Shown here: positions 13,891-23,718 of the stretch, piece by piece
Layout: every line of letters starts with the position of its first letter
How positions within the stretch are numbered: position 1 is the stretch's first letter
Assembly (NCBI GenBank): GCA_001599755.1
Contig: BCHX01000009.1
Span: 434,001 to 498,000, forward strand
Direction: 5' to 3'
Length of the DNA: 64,000 nucleotides
From: Gliomastix tumulicola
Lineage: Eukaryota; Ascomycota; Sordariomycetes; Hypocreales; Bionectriaceae
Notes under the pieces: model-generated
Seen by the model: only the letters and a program-made list of their open reading frames with translations
What the model was told of the DNA's origin: nothing
The model's database searches: none
Made by a program: the position numbers and the translations under genes

Positions 13891-14985
13891 TGTGGCGGAT
13901 TATTTAATAATAGAATTCCGTTGTGTCCGAGAACATGCTTCTTCTCACCATCCACTGGTTAAGTACGATTCTTATATCTCCAGTGCCTCGATCTTCAGAC
14001 AGTCTGTTCACCTCGTTATCGCAATGGAGCATAGCATGCTTCTACGCACTCTAGCAAGTGCACGTCGAGCATCTACCGCGATCTATCCTCTTTCAGCACC
14101 AGACGTCCATCCCAAGTTTACCAAAGTGAGATTTTGTGCGAACGGTGGGATCAGACGGTAGAGAGGGGCACAATCAAGGCTTTCCAAAAGGAGCCTTTGT
14201 GCGTCTTAGTGGCTTCGTGTGATTTTCTTCTCTTATGGAAGCATCTAATCAGAGGTACTGTCTAGTCGAGGTCTCGACTCGCCCGCGTACGATACCTCTT
14301 TGGGATCTCATGCGAGCGAGGGTCGGCAAGCCCCGCGACCATATCAGCCCGATAGGAACCCGGCGCTAAATTACATTCTATCTTTAGGAGAACAGCTCGG
14401 CTAGAGGGTTTCAGAGCCCAAGCAGGTGATCTACTTGATACCGTGGTTGACTCGCGTTGGCAACTTCTCCAGATCCCCCGCTTGCTCCATGGTTCCACAC
14501 CTACCTACCAGTCGAACAGGCCGATCTCATGCCGAGTCCTTATCTATCACATGAATGCTAGTGGGGTGCTATGAATTGACTGCACACATTGCCCTTTTGA
14601 GACTTTTAGCGAGGACATGTCAGAGGTACGAAGATTGTCCGGCGTCCCGCGAAGTGACCCCATTCCGGTGTCTGCTGGTTTGAGGAGCACAATGCAGTCA
14701 GCAACGGGTGCTGCCGTCATTGCTGTTCTAGCCTTCCTGTTTCGTAAAGAAAACGAGATGAAAACATTGCCCTGGCTTTGTACTATCAGTGTCGATGCCA
14801 CCCTGCTCGTACTAATGCAGCCGTTTCCGTTCAAACCGTTCAACAGCTACCACGCACATGATCAGTCATGTACCTGATCTGCCTTGCACCTTTGGCCTCT
14901 ACAGTGACACTCGTCGCTCACACTATACCACTCCCCCTTGCCTATCATCTTTCCATTATTTAGGTGGCGCAAACAAATCACTACG
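13891..14985. other. Divergent intergenic region between the two monooxygenases
   Basis: This 1.1-kb region should hold the promoters for monooxygenase 1 (-) and monooxygenase 2 (+). An AT-rich ATTATTTAATAAT stretch lies just upstream of the monooxygenase 1 start. No gene was found; short ORFs show no domain features. Confidence 0.5.
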
Positions 14986-16605
14986 ATGGCAAAAGTTCAC
15001 CAAGTCGATACGCTGGTAGTTGGTGCGGGCGTTGCTGGCATTTACTCAACATATCGCCTATCCCAGCTGGGCTTGAACGTGCAGTGCATCGATATCGCGA
15101 CCGATGTCGGTGGAACGTGGTTCTGGAACACCTATCCTGGCGCCATGAGCGACACGGAAACGTACCTCTACCGCTACTCGTGGGATAAGGAGGACCTCCA
15201 GACGTATCCGTGGTCCCACCATTACGTCTATCAGCCCGAGATTCTGGAGTACCTCCGACACATCGTCAAGAAGCACGACCTGAGAAAGTACATGCGCTTC
15301 GAAACGGAGATGAAGTCGGCATCGTGGGACGAAGCTACAAACCGTTGGAAGGTCGACTGCTCGGGAGACCTGCAGTATCAGGCTCGATATCTCATTACAT
15401 GCCTGGGGCTGCTGTCAAAGCCAAACTACCCCAACATTCGCGGAATCGACACATACACCGGCGATCTTATACACACGGCAAAATGGGACCACAGTGTGCG
15501 GCTGGAGGGCAGGAAGGTCGGGATCATTGGCAACGGGTCAACCGGTGTCCAGGTCATGACAGCTATCGCACCTCAAGTCGGCCAGCTGGTATCATTCCAA
15601 AGGCATCCTCAGTACTCTGTGCCCAGCGGACAGGGCGCTATCCCGCAAGGATATCGCGAGGATATCAATGGCCGGTACGAGCAAATCTGGAGGGACGTGT
15701 GGTCCTCTTCCACGGCCTTTGGCGTTCCGGAATCCACCCGCAAGACCATGGACGCCAGTCCCGATGAACGTGTGGCCGCCTTTCAAGAAGTTTGGGACCA
15801 AGGGAACGGCTTCCGCTTCATGTTCAGCGCCTTTGGTGATCTCACGACGGATCTGGAGGCTAACGAGGAGGCCTGCAAGTTCATCCGCAGCAAAATCGAC
15901 GAGATCGTCAAGGATCCTGCCAAGGCGAAGGCTCTGAAGCCCCAGGAGCCCTACGCTCGACGCCCTCTCTGCGACAGTGGCTACTATCAGATCTTCAACC
16001 GGGACAACGTGGATATTGTCGACCTCCGGGAGAACTCGATTGACGAAATCGTCCCCGGGGGTATCAAGATGGCAGACGGCACTATCCATGAGCTGGATGT
16101 ATTGATCTTTGCCACCGGCTTTGACGCCATTGAGGGAAACTACCTGCGTATTAACATCGCAGGCAAGGGTGGCAAATCACTCCAGGAGCATTGGCATGAC
16201 GGTCCGAAGGCCTGTGGCGCGGTGGCATGTGCTGGATTCCCAAACATGTTCCTCGTGTCAGGCCCTCAGGGCGCGTTTGCCAACTTCCCCGTTGTGATTG
16301 AGAGCGAGGTCGATTTCATAACCGCCTGTGTCAAGCATGGTATAGAGAACAGGAAAGACAAGGTCATGGAGGTTTCCGCAGCCGCCGAGTCGGCGTGGAA
16401 TGACTGGTGTGACAAGTTAGTAGAAGGCTCCCTCTTCCGAACGACGGCCAGCTGGATATTTGGTGCAAACGTGTCGGGCAGAAAGTCGAGCACCAAATTC
16501 TTCTTTGGTGGTCTGAAGAGCTATAGGCAGTGGGCAAGCGACGAGGTCAAGATGGGATTCCCAAGCTTCGACCCTCTGTTTAATGTTAGTAGGAACAGTC
16601 TTTAG
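14986..16605 (+). CDS. Baeyer-Villiger-type flavin monooxygenase 2 (cyclohexanone monooxygenase-like)
   Basis: A single exon of 539 residues. The ATG at 14986 was chosen over the upstream in-frame start at 14938 because MAKVHQVDTLVVGAGVAG places the FAD Rossmann loop (GAGVAG, residues 13-18) at the usual distance. The fingerprint is YTGDLIHTAKWD (157-168) and the NADPH loop is GNGSTG (182-187). LVSFQRHPQYSVPSGQG and IFATGFDAIEG match the cyclohexanone/cyclopentanone monooxygenase class. It would convert a ketone to a lactone or ester using NADPH and O2. It differs from monooxygenase 1 in class, length and exon structure, so it is not a recent duplicate. Cupin 2 and regulator 2 follow on the same strand. 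Confidence 0.92.
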   Translation: MAKVHQVDTLVVGAGVAGIYSTYRLSQLGLNVQCIDIATDVGGTWFWNTYPGAMSDTETYLYRYSWDKEDLQTYPWSHHYVYQPEILEYLRHIVKKHDLRKYMRFETEMKSASWDEATNRWKVDCSGDLQYQARYLITCLGLLSKPNYPNIRGIDTYTGDLIHTAKWDHSVRLEGRKVGIIGNGSTGVQVMTAIAPQVGQLVSFQRHPQYSVPSGQGAIPQGYREDINGRYEQIWRDVWSSSTAFGVPESTRKTMDASPDERVAAFQEVWDQGNGFRFMFSAFGDLTTDLEANEEACKFIRSKIDEIVKDPAKAKALKPQEPYARRPLCDSGYYQIFNRDNVDIVDLRENSIDEIVPGGIKMADGTIHELDVLIFATGFDAIEGNYLRINIAGKGGKSLQEHWHDGPKACGAVACAGFPNMFLVSGPQGAFANFPVVIESEVDFITACVKHGIENRKDKVMEVSAAAESAWNDWCDKLVEGSLFRTTASWIFGANVSGRKSSTKFFFGGLKSYRQWASDEVKMGFPSFDPLFNVSRNSL

Positions 16606-16970
16606 CTATAGTAGATACTGATGAGCTCAATGAAGCGTTTCTCTGGGACGATTTTGAATCCAGAGCAGAGATCGTTGAGACACTATACGCATAAAAACAC
16701 AAAATACGGTCTGTCAACATATTCAAGCACATTGGCAGAAAGCGTAGGCCTTCGGGATGTCACTGTTCGGTAATCAGGTTGCCCAGGCACACTGGCAGCA
16801 CTGGTGTCTTGCCCCGTTGGGCACTTTGCCGATCAGCAGACATGACAGAGCATCCACTGATTCGCCTGTCTCGGGGGTCACAGTCATATATAATCAGGCA
16901 AGTCGCCCTTCCAACCCCCCAACACACCAGGTCACTATTCATCTCAACTTGTCAAAGGTCAAACTTCACA
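16606..16970. other. Spacer between monooxygenase 2 and cupin 2
   Basis: The 365-bp spacer holds the monooxygenase 2 3' UTR and the cupin 2 promoter, including a TATATAA box. No other feature was seen. Confidence 0.5.
16887..16893 (+). promoter_or_regulatory. TATA box of cupin 2
   Basis: TATATAA lies 78 bases upstream of the cupin 2 ATG, a normal distance for a fungal core promoter with a short leader. Confidence 0.5.
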
Positions 16971-17348
16971 ATGCCGCCCTCTGTTCCCAACGCCAAAGGC
17001 TCAACTTCACCCGCCGATGTTCCCTACGGAACGTGGAGCTCCTTCCCCTGGGAGCCTTTCCCCGAGTACGCCGGCTCCAAGTCGGTTCTCTACCGCTCCG
17101 CAGACGGCAAGATCGTTGCTGGTGCAGCCAAAGAGTCCGGCACAGCGACCCTGACCTACCCGTGCGACGAGTTCTTTTACGTCACCGAGGGCTGGATCAA
17201 ACTCGCTATCCATGGAGGCGACACCTTCACGCTGAACAAGGGCCAATTTATCTACCTCACAAAGGGAACGACTGTCGACTTCACCTTTGGGCCGGACTTT
17301 GCGAACGTCGCTGTCTTCATCGACAAGGACCCTGTCACTCTTATTTGA
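16971..17348 (+). CDS. Small single-domain cupin protein 2
   Basis: A single exon of 125 residues starts at the ATG directly after a CTTCACA context; the frame extends upstream but that part has no cupin character. The fold is a compact RmlC-like cupin. WSSFPWEPFPEYAGSKSVLY precedes a barrel with TLTYPCDEFFYVTEGWIKL and a final KGQFIYLTKGTTVDFTFG. It resembles the Cupin_3/EutQ-like group. It lacks the His-rich metal motif of cupin 1: only Asp/Glu (DE) is kept where HxH would be, so metal binding is doubtful. It follows monooxygenase 2 on the same strand. Role unknown; a small isomerase, hydrolase or ligand-binding function is possible. Confidence 0.82.
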   Translation: MPPSVPNAKGSTSPADVPYGTWSSFPWEPFPEYAGSKSVLYRSADGKIVAGAAKESGTATLTYPCDEFFYVTEGWIKLAIHGGDTFTLNKGQFIYLTKGTTVDFTFGPDFANVAVFIDKDPVTLI

Positions 17349-18382
17349 AACTGGGGGTCTTGGGTAGTATAGCAGGATTGAGGAGGTCAGCATTATTGTA
17401 ACGGCAGAAGAAGTCAGCTTGCGCCAGTCGACCGCCGTAACTAGCCCAGAAGCAATGCTCTTGCAGGGGCTCTCTCTGTCTGGCCTCGGTCTACTCTCCT
17501 AATTATCAGTCACTAAATCTCCACCAGCATATCTCGCAAAATCGACCAAAAGGGCAAGTAGGGTGGAGCTAGCCGCAGACGGATACTTCAGGCCAGAGAC
17601 GGAATACGAATATCCCTGCCGAGCCAGTTCCGGGCCATAAGACTACTCTCTCTGATACCATGACTCGCGAAAGCAAGCGTCGTAGAATCGCCGCCTCTCT
17701 CTGTCTCAAGCCCCGCACACGGTGGTAGGTATCGTCTGCGTATCGGAGTGGCAAAGGAATTAGGTAGGTACACCACCTTCAGTAGGTTCCAGACTAGGGA
17801 CGATATGAGTCTGGGGAGCTGGAGCCTCCTATCCTAGGCCATGTTAAGTGAACAGCTTATCTAGCCCGTGGCTGTACGAAAGGACTTGTATGAAATTACC
17901 CCGCGGATATCTACATCTGCTATCGTAGTGAGATTGTTAGTGTATCTCCTTGATTTATGATAAAGGGGGCTATCTTTGAACCCGCTGCTGTGATGTTCAA
18001 TCCATAGTTTAGGGTATGCTATATATTCTTATTTTCCTCCGCTGGAGTTAGTCTCGACGCTTGCTCTACCCCGACTAATGACTTGTGTCAGACAGGCATC
18101 TTCGCCGCACTTCGGCTCTGCACTTCCGAGTGGCGGATCAATACTCCTCAAGTCCAATCAAGTGACCATATTCTTATCTCACACTAATAAGGTCCCGATA
18201 ACCAGCACGTAGGAAGGATCTCGGTGTTTCCAGATCCACCACCGGGGGCTTTGTGTGAAGCCATGGCTTGTAGTCATCCTCGCTAATAATAAGTCCACTG
18301 TCTCCGCATCGTCTGCCCCCCTCCCGGCATGGTCTTTCCATCCCCAGACTCTAGGCGAGCTGCAACAGTGAAGCATCACGCG
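17349..18382. other. Intergenic region upstream of regulator 2
   Basis: This 1.0-kb stretch lies between cupin 2 and regulator 2, both plus strand. It contains the regulator 2 promoter. The open frame from an upstream ATG at 18329 joins the regulator. No other gene or RNA was recognised. Confidence 0.5.
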
Positions 18383-20062
18383 ATGTCTGCTTGTGTGAGC
18401 CGCTTTCGAGTGCGTTTCGCACCCGTCTCGACCTCTGAGGTTCTGGATCATTCAAGCGATCTGCCACTCACCTGCTCCAGTACCGCGCTTTTCACCCACG
18501 CAGAGCAGTCAGACGAGCGGAAGAGAGACCGAAGTCGTTTTGGCTGCCGGCCCTGCAAGAGACGGCGCGTCAAATGCGATGAGACGTATCCGGTATGCCT
18601 CCGATGCCAGCGACGGGGCGAGTTTTGTGAAGCTCCGTCACGTTCCCGACACGCGTGGCAGCCCGAGACGCCATGGCTGCTACAAGATCCGAGTCTCAAG
18701 CAGCAGACGGATGCGCGTGCCAAACCAGACACAAAACTTCTGCAGTACTGGCTAGAGAGGGCCAGTCAGATCATGGCCATCGATCCCGACAACAACCCCA
18801 TGTCCTTTCCCATCCTGCGACATCTCCGCCGCTGCACATCCCTCGTCCACGCGCTGCAGAGTGTCGGCGCAGCCCATCAGCATTTCTTCCACCCGACCAA
18901 GATGCAGCGATGCCTCGAGGAGAGGGCCCTCGCCATCGAGCATATACGGAAAGAGCTGGATGCGCCGGGAAAGGACGTGCCTGTCCTGTTTCTCACCGTC
19001 TTCCTGCTGGGGCTGCTGTCATTTTGGACTGCCCCTGTTGAGCAGGACGCGGACGCGCTGTATCAAGCGCACGCGCATTTCTTGGGCGGGAGCGCCTTGA
19101 TAGACGACATGCTATCCCAGCCATCTGCCCAGTCAAATCAGGCTGTTTTGTTCGCCATTGGGTCGTATCTTTACTGGGACATGGCTTGCTCCTTTGTCAT
19201 CGAGTCGCAGCAGCAAAAGCCACTGTACACAGTGCCCTTCTTCGCTGCCGTCCAGGAGTTGCACAAAACCTACCACCCGATACTTGGCTACTCGGCGGAG
19301 ATAACCTATCTCTGCGCCAAAGTGGGAAGATACTGCAGATCAGTCGTCGATACGGGAGAGAGGGACCTGGTCCTGGAGAAGATATTGCAACAAGAGCTCG
19401 AGCAGTGGCAGCCCAATCCAGACTGCCCCGAGCTCGGGGTTCTCGGAGAAGCGTATCACTCTCACGCCCTGATCAACCTGTACACAATCTACCGAAATTC
19501 AGCCATCGAGGACCCAATATCTGGAGAAGGGGAGACGAGCAACGATGAGCAAGAGTGGGATTTCAACCTCCTGCACGCACCTTATGAGCCGGACCGGCTG
19601 GACTGGCTTGACTATTCGCCAAGAGCGACGGATTCACCTTGCTACTCTCCCTCCGTCGTCGCCGATGGCGAAGACGAAAACAGTAGCGACGACTATTTCA
19701 CGGAATATCACGAGGAGGACGAAGCGACAAGCCCAACACCCTCCAGGGACCTGGAGACGTCTATCCACGACCTTGCGCTGCAGACCGTCCGCTCCCTGAT
19801 GAAAGTGCCGGACAGCCATCCGTGCATCAATCTCCACGGAATCCCGCTGCTCACCGCGGGCTCCGAGCTGAGGGCAGACGACGCCGACGAGCGACAGTTT
19901 GTGAGCAGTCGATTCCGCGCCATGTACTCGCTGAACCACCTGCCCGCCAACTTGACGGCTCTGGAGCTACTTGAAGAGATATGGGCGCTGCGCGACATGG
20001 GGATCGTTGTCTCGTGGTTCGAGCTCATGCAGCAGAAAGGGTGGCAGGTGATGCTGGGATGA
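18383..20062 (+). CDS. Zn2Cys6 transcription factor 2 (paralogue of factor 1)
   Basis: A single exon. From the ATG at 18383 it encodes 559 residues. This start is preferred over the in-frame ATG at 18329 because it places RFAPV near the N-terminus, as in factor 1. The zinc cluster Cys are at 55, 58, 65, 72, 75 and 82 (CRPCKRRRVKC, DETYPVC, LRCQRRGEFC). The middle region matches factor 1 (NPMSFPILRHLRRCTSLVHA). An acidic, Ser/Pro-rich insertion of roughly 80 residues before the C-terminal homology (about residues 380-460, including DENSSDDYFTEYHEEDE) is absent from factor 1 and could act as an activation region. The C-terminus ends LLEEIWALRDMGIVVSWFEL, closely matching factor 1. It marks the right end of the cluster. 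Confidence 0.92.
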   Translation: MSACVSRFRVRFAPVSTSEVLDHSSDLPLTCSSTALFTHAEQSDERKRDRSRFGCRPCKRRRVKCDETYPVCLRCQRRGEFCEAPSRSRHAWQPETPWLLQDPSLKQQTDARAKPDTKLLQYWLERASQIMAIDPDNNPMSFPILRHLRRCTSLVHALQSVGAAHQHFFHPTKMQRCLEERALAIEHIRKELDAPGKDVPVLFLTVFLLGLLSFWTAPVEQDADALYQAHAHFLGGSALIDDMLSQPSAQSNQAVLFAIGSYLYWDMACSFVIESQQQKPLYTVPFFAAVQELHKTYHPILGYSAEITYLCAKVGRYCRSVVDTGERDLVLEKILQQELEQWQPNPDCPELGVLGEAYHSHALINLYTIYRNSAIEDPISGEGETSNDEQEWDFNLLHAPYEPDRLDWLDYSPRATDSPCYSPSVVADGEDENSSDDYFTEYHEEDEATSPTPSRDLETSIHDLALQTVRSLMKVPDSHPCINLHGIPLLTAGSELRADDADERQFVSSRFRAMYSLNHLPANLTALELLEEIWALRDMGIVVSWFELMQQKGWQVMLG

Positions 20063-20213
20063 ACAAGGTGCAGAGGACTCAAATCTAAGTAACGTGGCTG
20101 CTGGTGTCTGTCTGTTCAGCGGCGTGTCTGCGCTGCCTGCAGGTATTTTACCCAGTTAGTTAGGCGTCTAATAATGCTGGGGCGGATGTGCGGCGTAATA
20201 GTCGCTGGGCGCT

Positions 20214-20220
20214 TATATAG
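20214..20220 (+). promoter_or_regulatory. TATA box of the F-box gene
   Basis: TATATAG lies 98 bases upstream of the F-box protein ATG at 20318, within the 255-bp spacer after regulator 2. Confidence 0.45.
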
Positions 20221-20317
20221 ACAGCCCTGTTCATGGCCCTCATTTTTTTTATTTCTCGTTTTTCACTGGAAACCCCTGCAGACCTTTCTCGCCCCAGCTC
20301 ATCTTCGCCAGCTCACG

Positions 20318-21988
20318 ATGGCCACGCTCATTGGCCTTCCGATTGAGGTGCTTCTCTCGGTACTCTCCGACCTCCCCAATCGCGACATCAAAAATGTCCG
20401 CCTCGCCTGCAAGTACCTCAAGCATGTCGCGCCTCTCCGGCTTGACCGCGTCTTCTTATCACCCCACCCGCAGGACATCAAAGTCTTCAAGGCGATCGCG
20501 GCCGACGACACGTGCCGCGAGCGCATTATCGAGATCGTGTACGATGACACGCGTCTTCCTCACTTCATGGCGCCCTGGGAAGTTCACGACCAGGACGAGG
20601 AGGACTGGTTCCAGCAGTGGGAGGATGCGGACGGGTATGACCCTGTGCCTGAGGGCATTCCCAGCTGGTTCTACAGGATGTCTAAGCAGAGCATCGAATG
20701 CATCGGTGAATACGGTGCAGGCCGCCTGCCACGGCCGGATCTTGTAGAGCTGGCCCAGCGCCTGGAGTCTCGGCTGTCCATGGAAGACTGCTATAAGCTG
20801 TACCAGAAAATCGTCAAGGAGCAGGACGAGGGCATAGAGGCCGGGGCGGACAAAAGGACCCTTGAACTCGGTCTGGAGCGCTTCCCCAACCTCCGCAAAG
20901 TGACAGTCACCCCTGTCGCTCACGGGATTCCCTTTATCCCGTGGTACGAGACGCCCATGATTCGAAGCCTCCCTGCAGGCTTCGTCTATCCCATCCCGTA
21001 CGGATGGCCCGAAGCGGTTCTCCACAGCAACAAGCCGTTTGTTGAGCCCTGGGACAACAAGAATGAGAAGTCCCAATGGCGCGGCCTGTGCCTTGTCCTG
21101 CGCACGTTGGCCCAGCAGCCGCACATCATCACTGACTTCGTTCTCGACACGAATCACCGGTACACCGGCTTCAACGCCTACATGTTTCACGAGGAGAATC
21201 CTGAGTATAACGATCTCGTATCCCTTTTGCGCAGTCCCGGCTTCTCCCGGCTCGATATTGGGCTGTTTGCCGGGGGAGGGTCGTCCACTGGCTGGCCCTG
21301 GTACCATAGCAACATGATCAAGAAGGCCCTAATGCAGGCCAAGGACCTGCGTCATTTGAGCTTCTCGGGGAATGCCAACGATCAGTTCCTCGGGTATGGT
21401 AGAAAATTTGAGGGCGAAGAGCAGCACTACTTCCCTCTGCGCAGCATCTTCCCCATCGAGCAATGGGCCAACCTCGTTCACTTCGGGCTCTCCGGCTTCG
21501 TTGTCAGGCTAGATGATCTGACCGACTTTCTCGCCGCCCTCCCAGAGACGCTCCGGTCGGTCGACCTCGGTTTCCTCTGCTTCCTGGGAGCAGGCAGCGG
21601 CGACCATTCCGGTCTGCTCGCGAACATGCGCAGCAAGCTGGGATGGCGCCAGCGGCCCGTGTCGGAGAGGCCGAGAATCACGCTGCGGCTCGACCAGGAC
21701 CAGCAGGACGTGGCACAATTCCTCGACGTGAGCGCGGCCGCCGAAGACTTCGTATACGGCGATGGCCTCAATCCTTTCGGGGAGCCCGGAGAGCAGGGCG
21801 GCAGGCGCGGAAACATGGTCTACGACGAGCAAGAGATGGCTGTCAAGCGATGGGCGTTCCATCCCGCCAACGACCTCCTCTGTGCCAAGAGGCATCGCCT
21901 GATGGATCTCGGCCTCGTGAAAAGGGAGGATTGGTACCTACGGGGCGAGCACCTCAGGTGGGCGGTGCCTGCAAAGAGGGCATCGTGA
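20318..21988 (+). CDS. F-box domain protein
   Basis: A single exon of 556 residues. The ATG at 20318 was chosen because the F-box starts immediately: MATLIGLPIEVLLSVLSDLP, then NRDIKNVRLACKYLKHVAPL, covering about residues 4-45. F-box proteins are usually substrate adaptors of SCF ubiquitin ligases, binding Skp1 through this domain. The rest has no recognised repeat. It contains hydrophobic LRR-like stretches (LRHLSFSGNA, LVHFGLSGFVV, LRSVDLGFLCFL) around residues 340-440, compatible with a degenerate leucine-rich substrate domain. The target is unknown. It sits just outside the right end of the metabolic cluster. Confidence 0.82.
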   Translation: MATLIGLPIEVLLSVLSDLPNRDIKNVRLACKYLKHVAPLRLDRVFLSPHPQDIKVFKAIAADDTCRERIIEIVYDDTRLPHFMAPWEVHDQDEEDWFQQWEDADGYDPVPEGIPSWFYRMSKQSIECIGEYGAGRLPRPDLVELAQRLESRLSMEDCYKLYQKIVKEQDEGIEAGADKRTLELGLERFPNLRKVTVTPVAHGIPFIPWYETPMIRSLPAGFVYPIPYGWPEAVLHSNKPFVEPWDNKNEKSQWRGLCLVLRTLAQQPHIITDFVLDTNHRYTGFNAYMFHEENPEYNDLVSLLRSPGFSRLDIGLFAGGGSSTGWPWYHSNMIKKALMQAKDLRHLSFSGNANDQFLGYGRKFEGEEQHYFPLRSIFPIEQWANLVHFGLSGFVVRLDDLTDFLAALPETLRSVDLGFLCFLGAGSGDHSGLLANMRSKLGWRQRPVSERPRITLRLDQDQQDVAQFLDVSAAAEDFVYGDGLNPFGEPGEQGGRRGNMVYDEQEMAVKRWAFHPANDLLCAKRHRLMDLGLVKREDWYLRGEHLRWAVPAKRAS

Positions 21989-22671
21989 GAAGGGGAAGTC
22001 CGACATGGGGAGATTTAGCCAGGCCAATAGATGAGCAGGCTTTCCGAGACTGATGCCTTTTATCACACGACGATTTGTACGAGGTCGACATCCGAGATTG
22101 ATAAACATGCAATGACATGGTGCTGGAGAGTCTCCGATTGCCCAATGGACCTCGTATTCAATGACGTGTGCGGAGATATTAGGCTGCCTCTCGTATAGAA
22201 TAAACACACACAAGACCGCTGTCGGCATTACGGCACCAGCAACTGCCGCGGACTTAAGCTTGGCGGGCCAGATCGACACGAGCTATCCATATTTCGCCCA
22301 GTGTCAGCGTCCAGCACCAGAAGATTCCAAAATGGCCCAGGGCGCGTGATGACGAATGGAGTTCTGCTCCCAGTAATACGGGCGTTGGCAGACCAGGAGC
22401 CGCTCGGGACGTCAGACTGGCTTACGGGCCGCTCCTTTGGATGGGTGATCATGGGGTTCGGGCTGAAAGCTCGACCCTGTTGACCCTTTCAGTGCCCTTG
22501 CGATCGTCGGTGGAGTTGGCTCGTAACATTCAGTATAAAGACTGCCGATCGCCTCCAAGTCAAGGGAGGGTGGTATTTGAACACACATCCACACATCCTC
22601 TCCCAGTCTGCATCCCATTCCAGCACCTTCATCTCAGTCACCAGTCTGCTCTGCCCATCGCCAGCTTCACC
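21989..22671. other. Intergenic region upstream of the secreted protein
   Basis: The 683-bp spacer contains the promoter of the next gene (TATAAAG at 22534-22540). No other gene was identified. Confidence 0.5.
22534..22540 (+). promoter_or_regulatory. TATA box of the secreted DUF7907-like gene
   Basis: TATAAAG lies 132 bases upstream of the ATG at 22672, a plausible core promoter position. Confidence 0.4.
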
Positions 22672-23382
22672 ATGATCTCCTCCGCCCTCTCGCTCGGCCT
22701 CATGGCCGCCCTCACCGCTGCCAGCCCCCTCGCCTCCCGCCAGGTCGTCCCCAACTATCCTCCCACCTCGACCTCGCAGGGCTTCTACCTCGTCGTCAAC
22801 GTCACCGACCCCTCCGCCGACTTCGACCCTCCCATCAACAACCAATACGTCACCAGCATCCACGTCGGCGCCGGCCTGAACCTCGTCGGCGTGAGCCCTG
22901 ATGCCGGCCGCATCTTCTACCAGAATGGAACCGCCGAGGAGGTCCGCTATGGCCAGTCCACCGTCATCAGCGACGGCGCCACGCCTCCCTCTCCCTTCGG
23001 CCTGAGCCTCACTCCCGACGAGGGCTCCGATGTCGTCTCGACCGCCCGTCTTGATGGCGGTCCTGGCACCACGGGCATTGTCCTCTCCCGTTTCCCCGAG
23101 ACCTACGTCTACCTCCTGCCTCAGACCTACCTCGCTTGCAACGAGTTCGTCCAGTACTACCAGACCGAGTTCGTCATCATCAAGCAGGCCGACGTCACCA
23201 TCGACGAGGACGGCAGCATCAACTACAACGTCCCCGACAACTGCGCCGCCGTCCGCCTCCTGCCCGAGTGCACCGAGCTCAACGAGCTGCCCGACGACGC
23301 CTACTCCAGCCACGAGTTTGCCTACAACTCGCAGTGCTACGAGGACGTCTCCGAGCTTGTCTGGAGCGAGTACGGGCCTTAA
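22672..23382 (+). CDS. Secreted protein of the DUF7907 type
   Basis: A single exon of 236 residues. The frame extends upstream, but the ATG at 22672 begins a clear signal peptide (MISSALSLGLMAALTAASPL), probably followed by a short pro-segment ending at LASR. The mature part contains GFYLVVNVTDPSADFDPPIN, then SIHVGAGLNLVGV and RIFYQNGTAEEVRYG. This pattern is recognised from a family of uncharacterised secreted ascomycete proteins labelled DUF7907. Two N-glycosylation sequons (NVT, NGT) are visible, and four Cys occur in the C-terminal half, compatible with disulfides. It probably acts outside the cell or in the wall; the function is unknown. Codon use is strongly C-biased, as in highly expressed fungal genes. 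Confidence 0.83.
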   Translation: MISSALSLGLMAALTAASPLASRQVVPNYPPTSTSQGFYLVVNVTDPSADFDPPINNQYVTSIHVGAGLNLVGVSPDAGRIFYQNGTAEEVRYGQSTVISDGATPPSPFGLSLTPDEGSDVVSTARLDGGPGTTGIVLSRFPETYVYLLPQTYLACNEFVQYYQTEFVIIKQADVTIDEDGSINYNVPDNCAAVRLLPECTELNELPDDAYSSHEFAYNSQCYEDVSELVWSEYGP

Positions 23383-23718
23383 GAGGTGGCGAGTGGCACA
23401 CATGGCTGGCTGCGGCCAAGCAACGGAGTACAGGAGTTCAGTAAACGACAAGCGGTGTACAAAGGAGTTCGTCTTTGCCTAACACATACATGTCCTGTTC
23501 GTAATTTTAATGTCTCTAGTCATCAGCGGATAAAATAGCTTGCAATAATGCCTACCAATTACATTCCCATGCCCTCCTATGACGAACATCAGTTTGTTGA
23601 AAACAGTGAACGCCCAGCCTTCTACCGTTGAAATTAGCTCCCTATGCAAATGATGAATGAACAATCAAACGCCTTCCACCACCCCGCTCGTCTGTCGTCT
23701 CAGAGACATGCAGGTCTC
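23383..23718. other. Convergent spacer
   Basis: This 336-bp spacer lies between the stop codons of the secreted protein (+) and small protein A (-). Nothing else was seen. Confidence 0.5.

Noticed and set aside
11692..16605. The two monooxygenases as a recent tandem duplication
   Set aside because: They differ in class, length, motifs and exon number (eight versus one). An ancient relation is possible but not a recent duplication like the regulators and GMC pair.
20459..21307. 282-codon minus-strand ORF
   Set aside because: Antisense to the F-box gene with no recognisable motif.
22489..23451. 320-codon minus-strand ORF
   Set aside because: Shadow of the secreted DUF7907-like gene, with repetitive Val/Asp/Gly translation.
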